Positions 54,892 through 63,589 are shown, counted from the stretch's first letter. The stretch: 64,000 nucleotides of DNA from Acidobacteriota bacterium (GCA_016213785.1 JACQZQ010000064.1:81836-145835), one strand, 5' to 3'. The notes: generated by a model from the sequence alone, not told the origin. Program-made: numbers and translations.

Positions 54892-55396
54892 TCTTTCTCG
54901 TAATGTGCTTTTTATATTTTCTCTAGTAATTACTCTTAGCTTTATTTCTTTTGCTTGTGGAGCAGAAACAGCAAAAGCTCCTGAACCACAAAAAACAAAT
55001 ACTCTTGATGTACCTAGAGATACACCTATTCCAGGAAAAATTGGCACACATCCTAGTCCAAATTCAACAACAAATTCAACTTCTCCAACTACAACAAGTG
55101 CTGATGGGCTTCGCCCTGTAGACCAAAAAATATTAACTCAATTATCTACTCCAGCATCAGGAGATAAAATTAAAGATGCTTTTTCTAAAGAATCTTTCAA
55201 AGTTAATTTTTATCGTGAAAATGGTGAAGCAACTTGGTCAAGATTAAAAGTTGACTTAAATCGTAATGAAAAATGGGATGAAAAATGGGATTTAGCTAAT
55301 GGTCAGCCAGTAAAAAGACAAGTGGCTTCTAAAGATGATGAAAACTATGACCAAACTTTTGTTTGGAAAAGCGGGAAATGGGAAGCTGAAAAATAG
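54881..55396 (+). CDS. Lipoprotein coupled to the radical SAM genes
   Basis: 171 residues. Signal peptide 'NVLFIFSLVITLSFISFAC' with lipobox S-F-A-C (Cys about 26), then a Thr/Ser/Pro/Asn-rich linker and a small domain from about 85 ('DQKILTQLSTPASGDKIKDA', 'YRENGEATWSRLKVDLNRN'). The segment D-L-N-R-N-E-K-W-D-E resembles a calcium-binding loop. It will be anchored in a membrane facing the periplasm. It overlaps the radical SAM gene by 11 bp and may be its substrate or partner. No family recognised. Confidence 0.85.
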   Translation: MKLNLSRNVLFIFSLVITLSFISFACGAETAKAPEPQKTNTLDVPRDTPIPGKIGTHPSPNSTTNSTSPTTTSADGLRPVDQKILTQLSTPASGDKIKDAFSKESFKVNFYRENGEATWSRLKVDLNRNEKWDEKWDLANGQPVKRQVASKDDENYDQTFVWKSGKWEAEK

Positions 55397-56269
55397 TTAA
55401 TACTTTATCTTATTAGCTTGGGGCTTAGGTTTATTTTCTAACCCTGAGCTAAAATTATTTTGTCCACCTGCTTCTATATCTAAAGAAGAAATAGAAGTAT
55501 TTTCTCCTGCTAATAATTCGTTATACGAAGTGCGAAACTCGTCTGTTAGCTCCATATTAACTAGTAAACCATCTACCATCTCTGAAATACCATAAACATT
55601 TGTCATGCTATAGAGTTCGTCTTGAACTAGTTGTAAAGAGTTTCTGACTACTTGCAGTCTTGCTTCTATTAGACGTACTAAATCCTCTAGTTGTCTAGTT
55701 TTACTTAAACGCTGTCTAAGGATTTTTAGATTTTGTTCAATAGCAACACGAACTTGGTTAGATTCTTCAGTACAAAGATTTTGTTCAGCCTTTTTAATTT
55801 CTTTTTCTACAAGGTTTTGCAGTTGTTTATAATTTCTATTTGCCAACATAGAATGGGCACGCAGCATTTGAACATACTCAAAGCGAAAGTGATCTAGTTT
55901 CTCGACCAATCCTCCTACTGTAATCATTGCAGTTTTATCATTATGTTGGTCACTAGCGCGTTTTTCAATTTCTTGGCAAAGCGTTTTTAGGGTTTGAAAA
56001 TCGTTTTGATAACTTGTAGGTAAAGCCAATGCTAGTTGGTTTTCTTTTTCCTGTTGAAGTAATTTAGCTTCATTTTCAAAGCCTTTTTTTAACATATTTT
56101 GGACAAAACCTAATTGTCCAACCATAAAAAGTCCTAATTCTCCTGCAACAAGAAAAAATAGCATTGCTGGATTTACAACCAAAGAAAGAAATAGCATAGC
56201 CCCAATAAAAACCAAGTTTGCATTACTTCCATAAAGTGCTTTTAAATACTTTACTTGTGGGATTTGCAT
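55397..56269 (-). CDS. Membrane-anchored coiled-coil protein, unknown
   Basis: 290 residues. Two adjacent hydrophobic segments near the N-terminus (about 18-34 and 36-53: 'LVFIGAMLFLSLVVNPAMLF' and on) form a hairpin anchor. Then comes a long helical cytoplasmic part ('NLKILRQRLSKTRQLEDLVR') and a Ser/Asn-rich tail. No family recognised. It begins on the last base of the acetyltransferase stop region (one-base overlap), so the two are co-translated, and it ends flush against the convergent lipoprotein gene. Confidence 0.8.
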   Translation of the reverse strand: MQIPQVKYLKALYGSNANLVFIGAMLFLSLVVNPAMLFFLVAGELGLFMVGQLGFVQNMLKKGFENEAKLLQQEKENQLALALPTSYQNDFQTLKTLCQEIEKRASDQHNDKTAMITVGGLVEKLDHFRFEYVQMLRAHSMLANRNYKQLQNLVEKEIKKAEQNLCTEESNQVRVAIEQNLKILRQRLSKTRQLEDLVRLIEARLQVVRNSLQLVQDELYSMTNVYGISEMVDGLLVNMELTDEFRTSYNELLAGENTSISSLDIEAGGQNNFSSGLENKPKPQANKIKY

Positions 56270-56766
56270 TATATTGCCTCTTCTAATATTTCAGTTTGAA
56301 AAATTGTGACTGTTTGGGTTTTCATTACATAATGAGTTGTGGTTTCACTAATTCTTTCAAACCCTAGGCGCTCATAAAGCTTTTGTGCAGGGTTTACTTT
56401 TAGTACATATAAAAACACTGGTTTAGATTTACGAGTAGCATTATCAATAATTGCTTGAACTATATATGTGCCTATTGCTTTCTTTTGATGTTCTGGAGCA
56501 ATTTCTATTGCACGTAAAAATATATCTTCTTCTCTATCTTCTATAGAAATCATTCCTATGTCTTTTTTCTTAAAGGTGATTATTTCTAGTTCATTAGGGT
56601 TAAATTTTTTTCTAAACATTTCTTGTTGAAAATTTTCATCCCATCCCCAAGTTTGAGCAACATATTCTTTCATAGTAGCAACATGGAGTTTATAGAGAAA
56701 ATCATAATCTTGTTCTTTAGTAGGTCTAAAACTAATTTTTTCGCAGTATTCTTGTTTGATATTCAT
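56269..56766 (-). CDS. GNAT-family N-acetyltransferase
   Basis: 165 residues. The N-terminal part 'ISFRPTKEQDYDFLYKLHVA' is the usual alpha-1 region. The acetyl-CoA loop is in 'EIAPEHQKKAIGTYIVQAII' (Q-x-x-x-I-G), and 'LYVLKVNPAQKLYERLGFER' is the C-terminal GNAT motif. The acceptor substrate is unknown. Upstream of the membrane coiled-coil gene with one-base overlap. No Shine-Dalgarno seen. Confidence 0.9.
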   Translation of the reverse strand: MNIKQEYCEKISFRPTKEQDYDFLYKLHVATMKEYVAQTWGWDENFQQEMFRKKFNPNELEIITFKKKDIGMISIEDREEDIFLRAIEIAPEHQKKAIGTYIVQAIIDNATRKSKPVFLYVLKVNPAQKLYERLGFERISETTTHYVMKTQTVTIFQTEILEEAI

Positions 56767-56770
56767 AGAT

Positions 56771-57079
56771 TTATTTGCAAAATGAGGATAACAAATTATT
56801 TGATTTATTTTTCAATTTTTTGATTAAAAAGTTTGGGAAAAATAGTAGGAAAAAAGCTAGTGCTATAGATGTATTGATTGGTTTTACATCCGTAGAATAA
56901 TGAAAATATTGTGATATTTTTGCCATTAATATGGCTTTAAGTCTATTAAGGAAAGAGTTTTGATTAAAAATAGAAATAGGTGTAGATAGAACAACATTTG
57001 ACATAGCAAAACGGTTTTTAAAACTAGATGAAATAGATAAACTTAACCCTAATAAGCTAAGCTTAACGGCTAATCCCAT
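56771..57079 (-). CDS. Doubtful small hydrophobic ORF
   Basis: 102 codons encoding a Ser/Leu/Phe-rich sequence with a hydrophobic stretch near 70-88 ('TSIALAFFLLFFPNFLI'). GAGGGG lies only 2 nt before the ATG, too close. No family is recognised. It could equally be noncoding leader of the acetyltransferase gene, which starts 5 bp further on. Confidence 0.3.
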   Translation of the reverse strand: MGLAVKLSLLGLSLSISSSFKNRFAMSNVVLSTPISIFNQNSFLNRLKAILMAKISQYFHYSTDVKPINTSIALAFFLLFFPNFLIKKLKNKSNNLLSSFCK

Positions 57080-57211
57080 GACCCCTCTAAATAATTATAA
57101 ATAGTGCCTTGCTTGCTTATTTCTTATCTGTTTTTGTTTTAGTTTTACAATTTGCGTTGCCTAATTAAGTTGTACTATAGAAAATTAAAAATGTAATTTA
57201 TTTAGAGTAAA

Positions 57212-57496
57212 CTACATTGGTAAAGTAAACTTATCCACCCCTATACCATAACTGCGTAACTTACTTTCTATTTTTGTTGCTTCAACATCCATTGTACTAG
57301 GATCAGAACATTTGTAAGTATTATAGCGACCATCGAGAAATTTTTCTTGGCTAGAGCCTTTTGCAATACAAGTTAAACCATATCGAACAGAGCCATTTAC
57401 TGATAAACATTTATGTGCATCAACCATAACAGTGTCGATCTTATTAGAAACAGCCCATTTAGCCAAATCCTCAAGACTGTTAAAATACTTCTCCAT
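57212..57496 (-). CDS. Small hypothetical protein
   Basis: 94 residues from the preferred start: 'MEKYFNSLEDLAKWAVSNKI' with a compact mixed composition and three Cys. An ATG 15 codons earlier (57541) is in frame, but AGGAG lies 10 nt before the ATG at 57496 and the extra residues look unstructured. No family recognised. It is monocistronic, with AT-rich flanks; 57497-57783 before lpxB shows nothing else. Confidence 0.65.
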   Translation of the reverse strand: MEKYFNSLEDLAKWAVSNKIDTVMVDAHKCLSVNGSVRYGLTCIAKGSSQEKFLDGRYNTYKCSDPSTMDVEATKIESKLRSYGIGVDKFTLPM

Positions 57497-57783
57497 ATTA
57501 CGCTTGCTCCTGGTCGTAAAATTTTTTTTGACAAAGATCAATCTACCAGTTCTGCAACTACAAACTGACAGGTTAGAGTGTTATTTTGTAAAATTGAGCA
57601 AAACTGTTGTAGGGATTTTTGTTTTTGGTATATCTCTCTATAATAAGGTTTTTTTCTATGTTGTCAAATGATTTTATTCAAAAATTTTTTTTTGTAACAT
57701 AATCAAAAATAAATCTATTAGAGTCAGGTTTTATTTTAGTATTTTTTCCAAAAATTTGATTTTATACACTTAGTAAAAACTTA

Positions 57784-58974
57784 ATGAATAACACTAATTA
57801 TCTTATTAATTCTAAAGCTAAAAAAATTTTTATTGTTGCAGGAGAAGCATCAGGAGATTTACATGCAGGAAATTTAATTCGCTCTATTAAAGAACAACTT
57901 CCTGAAACAGATTTTTATGGAATGGGCGGAATAGAAATGCAAAAATCTGGTCTAAGACTTACTCATGATTTAAGAAAAGTAAGTGTGATTGGTTTAGTTG
58001 AAGTACTTTCTCGACTTCCAACTATTTTATATACTCTTAAAGAACTAGGCGATAGCCTAGCAATTGAAAAACCAGATTTAGCAATACTTGTTGACTTTCC
58101 TGACTTTAATCTAAAACTAGCTGAAAAGCTTAAAAAAGCTGGTATTCCAGTGCTTTGGTATATTAGCCCTCAGGTTTGGGCATGGCGTGCTGAACGTATT
58201 CCTAAGCTAGTCAAATTAATTGACTATATGTTAGTGATCCTCCCTTTTGAAGTAGAGTTTTATCATAAACATAACTTAAATGTTAATTTTGTTGGACACC
58301 CTTTAATTGATAAAGTACAAGCAAATTTTTCTAAAGATGAAACTCGCCAACAGCTAGGATTTAAGAAAGATTCTCCGCTAATTGCTTTACTTCCTGGAAG
58401 TCGTAATATTGAAATTAAACTACTACTTCCTCACTTAAAAAAAGCATCTGAGATTCTTTTTTCTTATAACAACAATTACCAATTTGTAATTCCTGTAGCT
58501 AACACCTTAGACCCTAAAAAAATTGAGACTAAAATAGCTAATACTTTAGCACCAATTAAAGTTACACAAGGTAGAACTTATGACATAGTTGCAAGCGCAG
58601 ATTGTGCTGTAGTCGCTGCTGGAACAGCTACGCTTGAAACTGCGCTTCTTAATACACCAGCAATTATAATAGGCCGTGTTTCTAGATTAACCTGGTTTCT
58701 TTGGTCACGATATACCAACCTTCCTTACTATGGTTTGCCTAATTATATAATTGGAAAAAAGTTAATGACTGAACTAATACAACATCAAGCTAGTGGTAAA
58801 CAAATTGCAGAAAAACTAAAAATATTGCTTAATTCTGAGGAAGAGAAAAATAAATTAAAAGAAGGCTATCAAGAAATTCGTTTGCGTTTAGGTAGTCAAG
58901 GAGCATCACAAAAAGCGGCTAAAATAGTAATTGATATTTTATCAGATAAAGGTTTAAGCTATCGTTTTTCCTAA
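57784..58974 (+). CDS. lpxB: Lipid-A-disaccharide synthase
   Basis: 396 residues, full length. 'IFIVAGEASGDLHAGNLIRS', 'FYGMGGIEMQ', 'WYISPQVWAWRAERI', 'FVGHPLID', 'ALLPGSRNIEI' and 'AAGTATLETALLNTPAI' are the GT19 signatures. It joins UDP-diacylglucosamine to lipid X to give the lipid A disaccharide at the inner membrane, so the organism makes lipopolysaccharide. No ribosome binding site is visible before the ATG. Other lpx genes are not adjacent. Its last codons form half of an inverted repeat with the end of the convergent crtE. Confidence 0.97.
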   Translation: MNNTNYLINSKAKKIFIVAGEASGDLHAGNLIRSIKEQLPETDFYGMGGIEMQKSGLRLTHDLRKVSVIGLVEVLSRLPTILYTLKELGDSLAIEKPDLAILVDFPDFNLKLAEKLKKAGIPVLWYISPQVWAWRAERIPKLVKLIDYMLVILPFEVEFYHKHNLNVNFVGHPLIDKVQANFSKDETRQQLGFKKDSPLIALLPGSRNIEIKLLLPHLKKASEILFSYNNNYQFVIPVANTLDPKKIETKIANTLAPIKVTQGRTYDIVASADCAVVAAGTATLETALLNTPAIIIGRVSRLTWFLWSRYTNLPYYGLPNYIIGKKLMTELIQHQASGKQIAEKLKILLNSEEEKNKLKEGYQEIRLRLGSQGASQKAAKIVIDILSDKGLSYRFS

Positions 58975-59018
58975 AATTATTTAGAGCTATTAACTGCTAC
59001 GATAGCTTAAAGCTTTTT
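58953..59018 (+). terminator. lpxB terminator built from both convergent gene ends
   Basis: TTTAAGCTATCGT (58953-58965, inside lpxB) pairs perfectly with ACGATAGCTTAAA (58999-59011, inside crtE), followed by GCTTTTT on the plus strand. Confidence 0.7.
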
Positions 59019-59976
59019 GAAACCTATTATTTAAATAATAAGTAAAAGCAACTAAATAAGTTTTTTCTAAATTGTAGCTATAGTTTTCCTCTAAAATAAT
59101 ATTTCTAGCTTGATTAAGTTTTTCTTCTATATTTAAGATCGTTTTATCCAGATTAATATAGGCATAATTAAGGCGGTCATTTTTTTTATCTAAAGCTACA
59201 TCTTTGCCTAGAGTGTCAGGATCACTAATAAAATCTAGTAAATCATCTATTTGTTGGTAAGCTTCACCAATAAGTTCAGCAAATTTGGCTAAAACATTTT
59301 TTTGTTCTTCTGTAGCTTTACCTAAAACCGCGCCGCTTAAAAGAGCAAACCTAATTAATGGCATAGTTTTTAGATTACGTAATGGAGCTAGGGCATTATT
59401 CTTTTCTTGGCTAGTAATACTTTGTTTAGCAGATAAATCAAACCATTGCCCACAAATTAAGCCTCGTTCGCCTAGAGAATGCATTAGATCAATTACTAAG
59501 CTTTGTGCCTGATTACCTGGCTCTAATGAGTTTAGAGTTTTTATAACAATTTCAATACCTTTTAAGAGTAAGGATAAGGCTACTAAAATAGCCTTATCTT
59601 CGCCAAATTCTAGGTGTAGAGCTTGATTACCACGTCTTATCGTAGCGTTATCCATACAGGGGAGATCGTCAAAAATCAAAGAACTAGAGTGAATAAGTTC
59701 TATAGCAACAGCAATTCTTAAAACCATTTCTTCTTGGATAGAGCTATTTTTTGCTACTGTTTGCCATCCTAAAATAGTTAAAAAGGGTCTAGTTCTTTTC
59801 CCTCCATTAAAAATTGCTGAAGTAACAGCCTTTTGCCAAATTGGATCAGCGTTATTTGAAGGGAGTTCTTCTTTTAGCTGTGTTTCTATTTTTGGCAACC
59901 ATTCTACCATTAGAGATTTAAAGTTAGCACTACTTATACTATCAGAAAGACTAAGCATTAACTCCTCACTAAGCAA
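58990..59976 (-). CDS. crtE: Geranylgeranyl-type polyprenyl diphosphate synthase
   Basis: 328 residues. The first Asp-rich motif D-D-L-P-C-M-D has the two-residue insertion of bacterial type II enzymes ('SSLIFDDLPCMDNATIRRG'). The second is D-D-L-L-D in 'YQQIDDLLDFISDPD'. Small residues at position -5 from the first motif fit a C20 product, not C15. It condenses IPP units to GGPP. It follows crtB with an 8-bp overlap (ATG inside crtB), so it belongs to the carotenoid operon. GAGGAG precedes the start. Confidence 0.87.
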   Translation of the reverse strand: MLSEELMLSLSDSISSANFKSLMVEWLPKIETQLKEELPSNNADPIWQKAVTSAIFNGGKRTRPFLTILGWQTVAKNSSIQEEMVLRIAVAIELIHSSSLIFDDLPCMDNATIRRGNQALHLEFGEDKAILVALSLLLKGIEIVIKTLNSLEPGNQAQSLVIDLMHSLGERGLICGQWFDLSAKQSITSQEKNNALAPLRNLKTMPLIRFALLSGAVLGKATEEQKNVLAKFAELIGEAYQQIDDLLDFISDPDTLGKDVALDKKNDRLNYAYINLDKTILNIEEKLNQARNIILEENYSYNLEKTYLVAFTYYLNNRFQKALSYRSS

Positions 59977-60850
59977 ACTTAAGTTGTCGTGTAAGCCAAA
60001 TATTAGGTAAACGCATTATTTTTGCACTTAAACTTAGGCTGGCACGCATTGTGAAAACATCGTAGCAGTTACGCTCTATTTGGTCTAGTATTGCACCATA
60101 AAGCCTACTTGCAGCTAATACAGTAAGCCTACTGTCAGGTTCAAGCATCTTTATTCCTTCATCTGCTTCTCTATAAAATGCTCTAGCACGCTTAATTTGA
60201 AATTTCATTAAAGCTATAAAATTTTCATTAATACATTTAGCTTTTAAGTCTTCTTCTCTATAGTTAAAGTTACGTAAATCTTCTTTAGGTAAATAGATTC
60301 TACCTATTTCAAAATCCTCTCCAATATCTCGTAAAATATTAGTAAGCTGCATAGCAATACCTAGAGATTCTGCTTTAGGCAAAGCATCTTTGCTACTATA
60401 ACCAAAAACTTCAGACCCCATTAATCCTACTGTAGCGGCAACTCTATAACAATAAAGCCTTAAATCAGCAAAAGTTTCATAGCCTTGTTCATTTAAGTCC
60501 ATTTCTACACCAGCAATTAAATCTAGAAAATGCTTTTTGTTTACTGGATAAACCGAAAGTACCGTCTTCATAGCAACTAAAATAGGATCTTTAACAAATT
60601 CATTACTATATAAAAGTTCTATTTTCTCTTGCCACTCATTTAAGGCTTGTTTTGTAGCTATTTTAGCCTCACGAGGTGACTCGTCAACTATGTCATCTAA
60701 AGTCCGGCAAAGAGCATAAATGGCAAACATTGCTATACGTTTACGAAATGGTAAAAAATGCCCACAAAAATAAAAGCTTTTTGCATGGTGCTTAACAATT
60801 TTTTGACAATAATCAAAAGCTGGTTTAGCAAGAAGAAATGGGTCTTTCAT
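59969..60850 (-). CDS. crtB: Phytoene synthase
   Basis: 293 residues. 'HAKSFYFCGHFLPFRKRIAM', first Asp-rich motif D-D-I-V-D ('CRTLDDIVDES') and the family signature 'QLTNILRDIGEDFEIGRIYL' with the second Asp-rich motif. It couples two GGPP to phytoene. Squalene-type synthases (HpnC/HpnD) share this fold, but the neighbouring desaturase is of the phytoene type, which favours CrtB. It shares one base with the upstream crtP stop and overlaps crtE by 8 bp. Confidence 0.88.
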   Translation of the reverse strand: MKDPFLLAKPAFDYCQKIVKHHAKSFYFCGHFLPFRKRIAMFAIYALCRTLDDIVDESPREAKIATKQALNEWQEKIELLYSNEFVKDPILVAMKTVLSVYPVNKKHFLDLIAGVEMDLNEQGYETFADLRLYCYRVAATVGLMGSEVFGYSSKDALPKAESLGIAMQLTNILRDIGEDFEIGRIYLPKEDLRNFNYREEDLKAKCINENFIALMKFQIKRARAFYREADEGIKMLEPDSRLTVLAASRLYGAILDQIERNCYDVFTMRASLSLSAKIMRLPNIWLTRQLKFA

Positions 60851-62214
60851 TATTTTTCTAAAACCCTTTCCATTAATGCTTTTGCTGCCCGATTACCGCT
60901 ACTAACAGCCCCTTCCATACTGTCATAAAATCTCTGTTCAGTATAGCCTCCTGCTAAAAAGAGATTTTTTATAGGGGTTTTTTGTGTTGGACGCAATTTA
61001 TCTACTCCAGGCTTAGGCCAATAAACTGACTTAGGGATCCTTACAACTGTTGATTTAATTACTTTAGCTCCAGTAGAACGCTTAGGAAAATAACTTTGAA
61101 TATTGTTAAAAACTTCTAAAACAATTTTTTTATCATCCCAATCCCAGATGTGACGGGCTGGTGCTACAACAGCCTCCACTCTAGATTTTCCCTGACAAGA
61201 ATAGTCTGGCGTAGTATTGCCTAAATCAGCATAGACAGGAATAACCCCATCAGGTGAAAATAAAATATTATTTACCCCTGTAACTTGCTGATTAAACCAG
61301 AGTTGAGCAGTAATTACTGGAACACCTTCAAACTCATATAAGTTATTAAAAAAACTCTCCTCACGCAGTCTTTCAGGTAAAACTTCTTGTAATTTATGAA
61401 TTGGCAAAGCTAATAAGTAATAATCAGCTTTTAAGGTTTCTCCATTTTTTAATAAAGCTCCTTTGATTTCGCCTGATTCAAAAATAAGTTTTTCTATAGG
61501 TGAATTTAAGTATATTTTCCCACCTTTATCAGTAATATACTTTGCTAGAGGATTAGTTAGTTTTTCGGCAGGAGAGCCACTTAAGAAACCCATTTTAGAA
61601 GCCGTTGGAGTACGTAAAAATGTACCAGAGACATCTAGGACAATTTTAGCAGAAAGTTCTTCAGGAGGAAGAAACTTTAAGGCTAAAGACATAGGTAGAA
61701 ACATTTTCTTTAGCATTTTTTGGCTAATACCAAACTCCTTATGCCACTCAGAATAGCTTTTTATATCTTGGCTACGAAAATAATCGTCTGACCCAAAAAG
61801 CATTGGGTAAAGTGCCCGGGCTAAAGAAAATTTTTCTACCCATCCAAAATATTGATTTTGAAATACTGCTGGCAGTAGATGAAATGGGCTAGGAAGCTTT
61901 ATTGTACGAAACTCAAAGCCTATGCCCTGATCAAGTGTGTAGGTTAGGACATGCTCTTTCCAAAGAATTTCTTGATAAAGATTTAGTTCCTTCATCAACT
62001 CATAAATCTCTTCATAAGCACCAAAAAAGACATGTAAACCACTCTCTACCCAATCATTATCTTTATCTTGCCAAGCAGAAATCTTTCCACCTAAGAGCTT
62101 ACGCCCTTCATAAAGACTTACGTTAAAACCACTATCTATTAGGCGTTTTGCTGCTGTTAGCCCAGCCAGCCCACCACCAATAACAATAACGCTAGAAGCT
62201 GTTTTTTTGCTCAT
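60850..62214 (-). CDS. crtP: Phytoene desaturase, plant/cyanobacterial type
   Basis: About 454 residues. FAD-binding 'VIVIGGGLAGLTAAKRLIDS', then motifs of plant PDS and cyanobacterial CrtP: 'LGGKISAWQDKDNDWVESGL' followed by H-V-F-F-G-A-Y, 'LWKEHVLTY', 'LKFLPPEELSAKIVL', 'PKSVYWPKPGVDKLRPTQKT' and 'LFLAGGYTEQRFYDSMEGAV'. It turns phytoene into poly-cis zeta-carotene at the membrane, which then needs CrtQ/CrtH partners not in this window. The first possible start is TTG at 62223; the ATG at 62214 places the dinucleotide fold at the usual distance and is preferred. Confidence 0.88.
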   Translation of the reverse strand: MSKKTASSVIVIGGGLAGLTAAKRLIDSGFNVSLYEGRKLLGGKISAWQDKDNDWVESGLHVFFGAYEEIYELMKELNLYQEILWKEHVLTYTLDQGIGFEFRTIKLPSPFHLLPAVFQNQYFGWVEKFSLARALYPMLFGSDDYFRSQDIKSYSEWHKEFGISQKMLKKMFLPMSLALKFLPPEELSAKIVLDVSGTFLRTPTASKMGFLSGSPAEKLTNPLAKYITDKGGKIYLNSPIEKLIFESGEIKGALLKNGETLKADYYLLALPIHKLQEVLPERLREESFFNNLYEFEGVPVITAQLWFNQQVTGVNNILFSPDGVIPVYADLGNTTPDYSCQGKSRVEAVVAPARHIWDWDDKKIVLEVFNNIQSYFPKRSTGAKVIKSTVVRIPKSVYWPKPGVDKLRPTQKTPIKNLFLAGGYTEQRFYDSMEGAVSSGNRAAKALMERVLEK

Positions 62215-62477
62215 ACTTAACAAATTTTTCTTAAATTCTTGGAGGATTTTTAGAAAAACAAATTTAGGAGGGGTTTATATTTGTTTTTAAGTCTAAATCG
62301 TTTCTAATTTTTTTAATATGTAATCGCAAAATTACTTAATAAACTTATTAATTATTTATTAATTATGGGTTTTATAATAATAGCTACTAATAGTTTTGAC
62401 AACTATGATGTTACTCTAACTCAGCAAACTTATTTTAACTTCTATCTAAAAATTAGGTTAAATTTATAATTTTTAAG

Positions 62478-63068
62478 TTAAAACACCTGGCTATCTGGCT
62501 TAGTAGCAAATAACATTGCTTGTTTAGATTCTTTAGCAAACTCTTTTTGCAACATCCTGCAAACAGGATAGCCTAGCTTTACTAGCAAGTAATTTGGTTT
62601 AGAAAAAGCTATTAAATCATACCAAACGCTATTATCTTTATGGTGATATTCTACGCTAAAACGCTCTTCACCAGATTCAGCATGTACTGGTAATGTACCG
62701 TAAGCAAAACCAAATTTTTCAATATCTCCAAACTCTTCAAATGTATAGACAATTCTTGCAGCATTAAGCGACCAAAAGCCAAAATGATAAGCCATTACCG
62801 CTACTGTAGTACCTTGCTTTATAGGAGCATCCGGCCAACAAAGCTTAATCCAAGAAAAATTAAACATCTCCCAATTTTTTATTGCTTTAACAGCACGCAA
62901 AAAAGTTTCTTTTCCACTTCCTAACATTATACGATTATGATCCATTACATAGTCTAAAGGGTCTTTATTTTTAGAAATACCCTGGTGTAAATAAGAAAAT
63001 GGCTTATCTTTTTGCCAAGAGATAAACTGTTCAACCTCAGTTGATGAAGGCTTTTTTAAGAAAAACAT
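62478..63068 (-). CDS. DUF1990 protein
   Basis: 196 residues. 'DHNRIMLGSGKETFLRAVKA', 'NWEMFNFSWIKLCWPDAPIK', 'FAYGTLPVHAESGEERFSVE' and 'VWYDLIAFSKPNYLLVKLGY' are typical of DUF1990, a START/SRPBCC-like fold whose function is unknown. No signal peptide and no ribosome binding site. It lies 254 bp upstream of the carotenoid operon on the same strand; that spacer is AT-rich with repeated TTATTAATTA and nothing else. Confidence 0.85.
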   Translation of the reverse strand: MFFLKKPSSTEVEQFISWQKDKPFSYLHQGISKNKDPLDYVMDHNRIMLGSGKETFLRAVKAIKNWEMFNFSWIKLCWPDAPIKQGTTVAVMAYHFGFWSLNAARIVYTFEEFGDIEKFGFAYGTLPVHAESGEERFSVEYHHKDNSVWYDLIAFSKPNYLLVKLGYPVCRMLQKEFAKESKQAMLFATKPDSQVF

Positions 63069-63089
63069 AAATATCTATACTGAATCTCT

Positions 63090-63208
63090 ACCTACTAAAG
63101 TAGGTGAGTTTAAGAAAATAGACTAAAGTCTAGTTCCAAGCTAAGCTGGGTCAAATACCTGCTAATAGCAGGCTAAAATTGTTCTGTTCCTAGCACTACC
63201 TTTCGGTA
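63090..63208. repeat. Hairpin-rich noncoding segment
   Basis: Four short perfect hairpins in 120 bp: ACCTAC-TAAA-GTAGGT (63090), AGACT-AA-AGTCT (63120), CCTGCT-AAT-AGCAGG (63158) and TACC-TTTC-GGTA (63197). Such series mark the ends of IS200/IS605-type elements, and one is present further right, so this may be an old element end. Nothing coding is convincing in 63069-63286. Confidence 0.4.
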
Positions 63209-63286
63209 TTTCCTTATCCATACTATATGCAAGTCAAAAACGAGTTATTTTCCACTATGATAAAACACCCATACAGACAAGCTTGG

Positions 63287-63580
63287 CTAGAAGTTCCAAT
63301 TAGTTAAGTAAAGAATAGAGTGCATAATTGGCAAGTGAGAGGCTATTAATTGAAAATCTTTTCTATTGCGAGTAACTATCCCATAACCATGAGCTAAAAC
63401 AGTTGCCGCAATAAAAACGTCTTTTAGTTCTTTTCTGCTCATGTTTCTAGATAAATGAGCCGTAATATGTGCTGCTATTCTAGCTGCATTGCTATCAAAA
63501 GGTAATATTGGACAAAGCTGGATTAGTTCCTCAGCAGCAGCAAGATCTTTTTGCATAGCGGGACTTTTTTTACAAATCTT
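63287..63580 (-). pseudogene. VapC-like PIN-domain toxin, N-terminus lost
   Basis: About 95 residues correspond to the C-terminal two thirds of a PIN ribonuclease: 'KDLAAAEELIQLCPILPFDS', 'AARIAAHITAHLSRNM', and the acidic core and end motif 'KDVFIAATVLAHGYGIVTRN' followed by R-K-D-F. A normal VapC starts with a D-T-N/D-x-S strand carrying the first catalytic Asp and then a conserved Glu; both are missing. The frame runs straight into the IS200/IS605 end hairpin at 63590. The insertion therefore removed the first 45-50 codons, and the toxin should be inactive. No vapB antitoxin is visible. Confidence 0.8.
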
Positions 63581-63589
63581 CCGCAAGAA

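Noticed and set aside
50954..55396. Classical RiPP cluster with a short precursor peptide
   Set aside because: No short ORF with a leader-core layout was found between the radical SAM genes; the spacers are 142 bp or less and the last genes overlap.
60850..62214. Hydroxysqualene dehydroxylase (HpnE) and HpnD for the 60850 and 59969 genes
   Set aside because: Considered because of the synthase-dehydroxylase-like pairing, but the GKISAWQDKDNDW, SGLHVFFGAY and SMEGAV motifs and the C20-type prenyl synthase fit phytoene desaturase.
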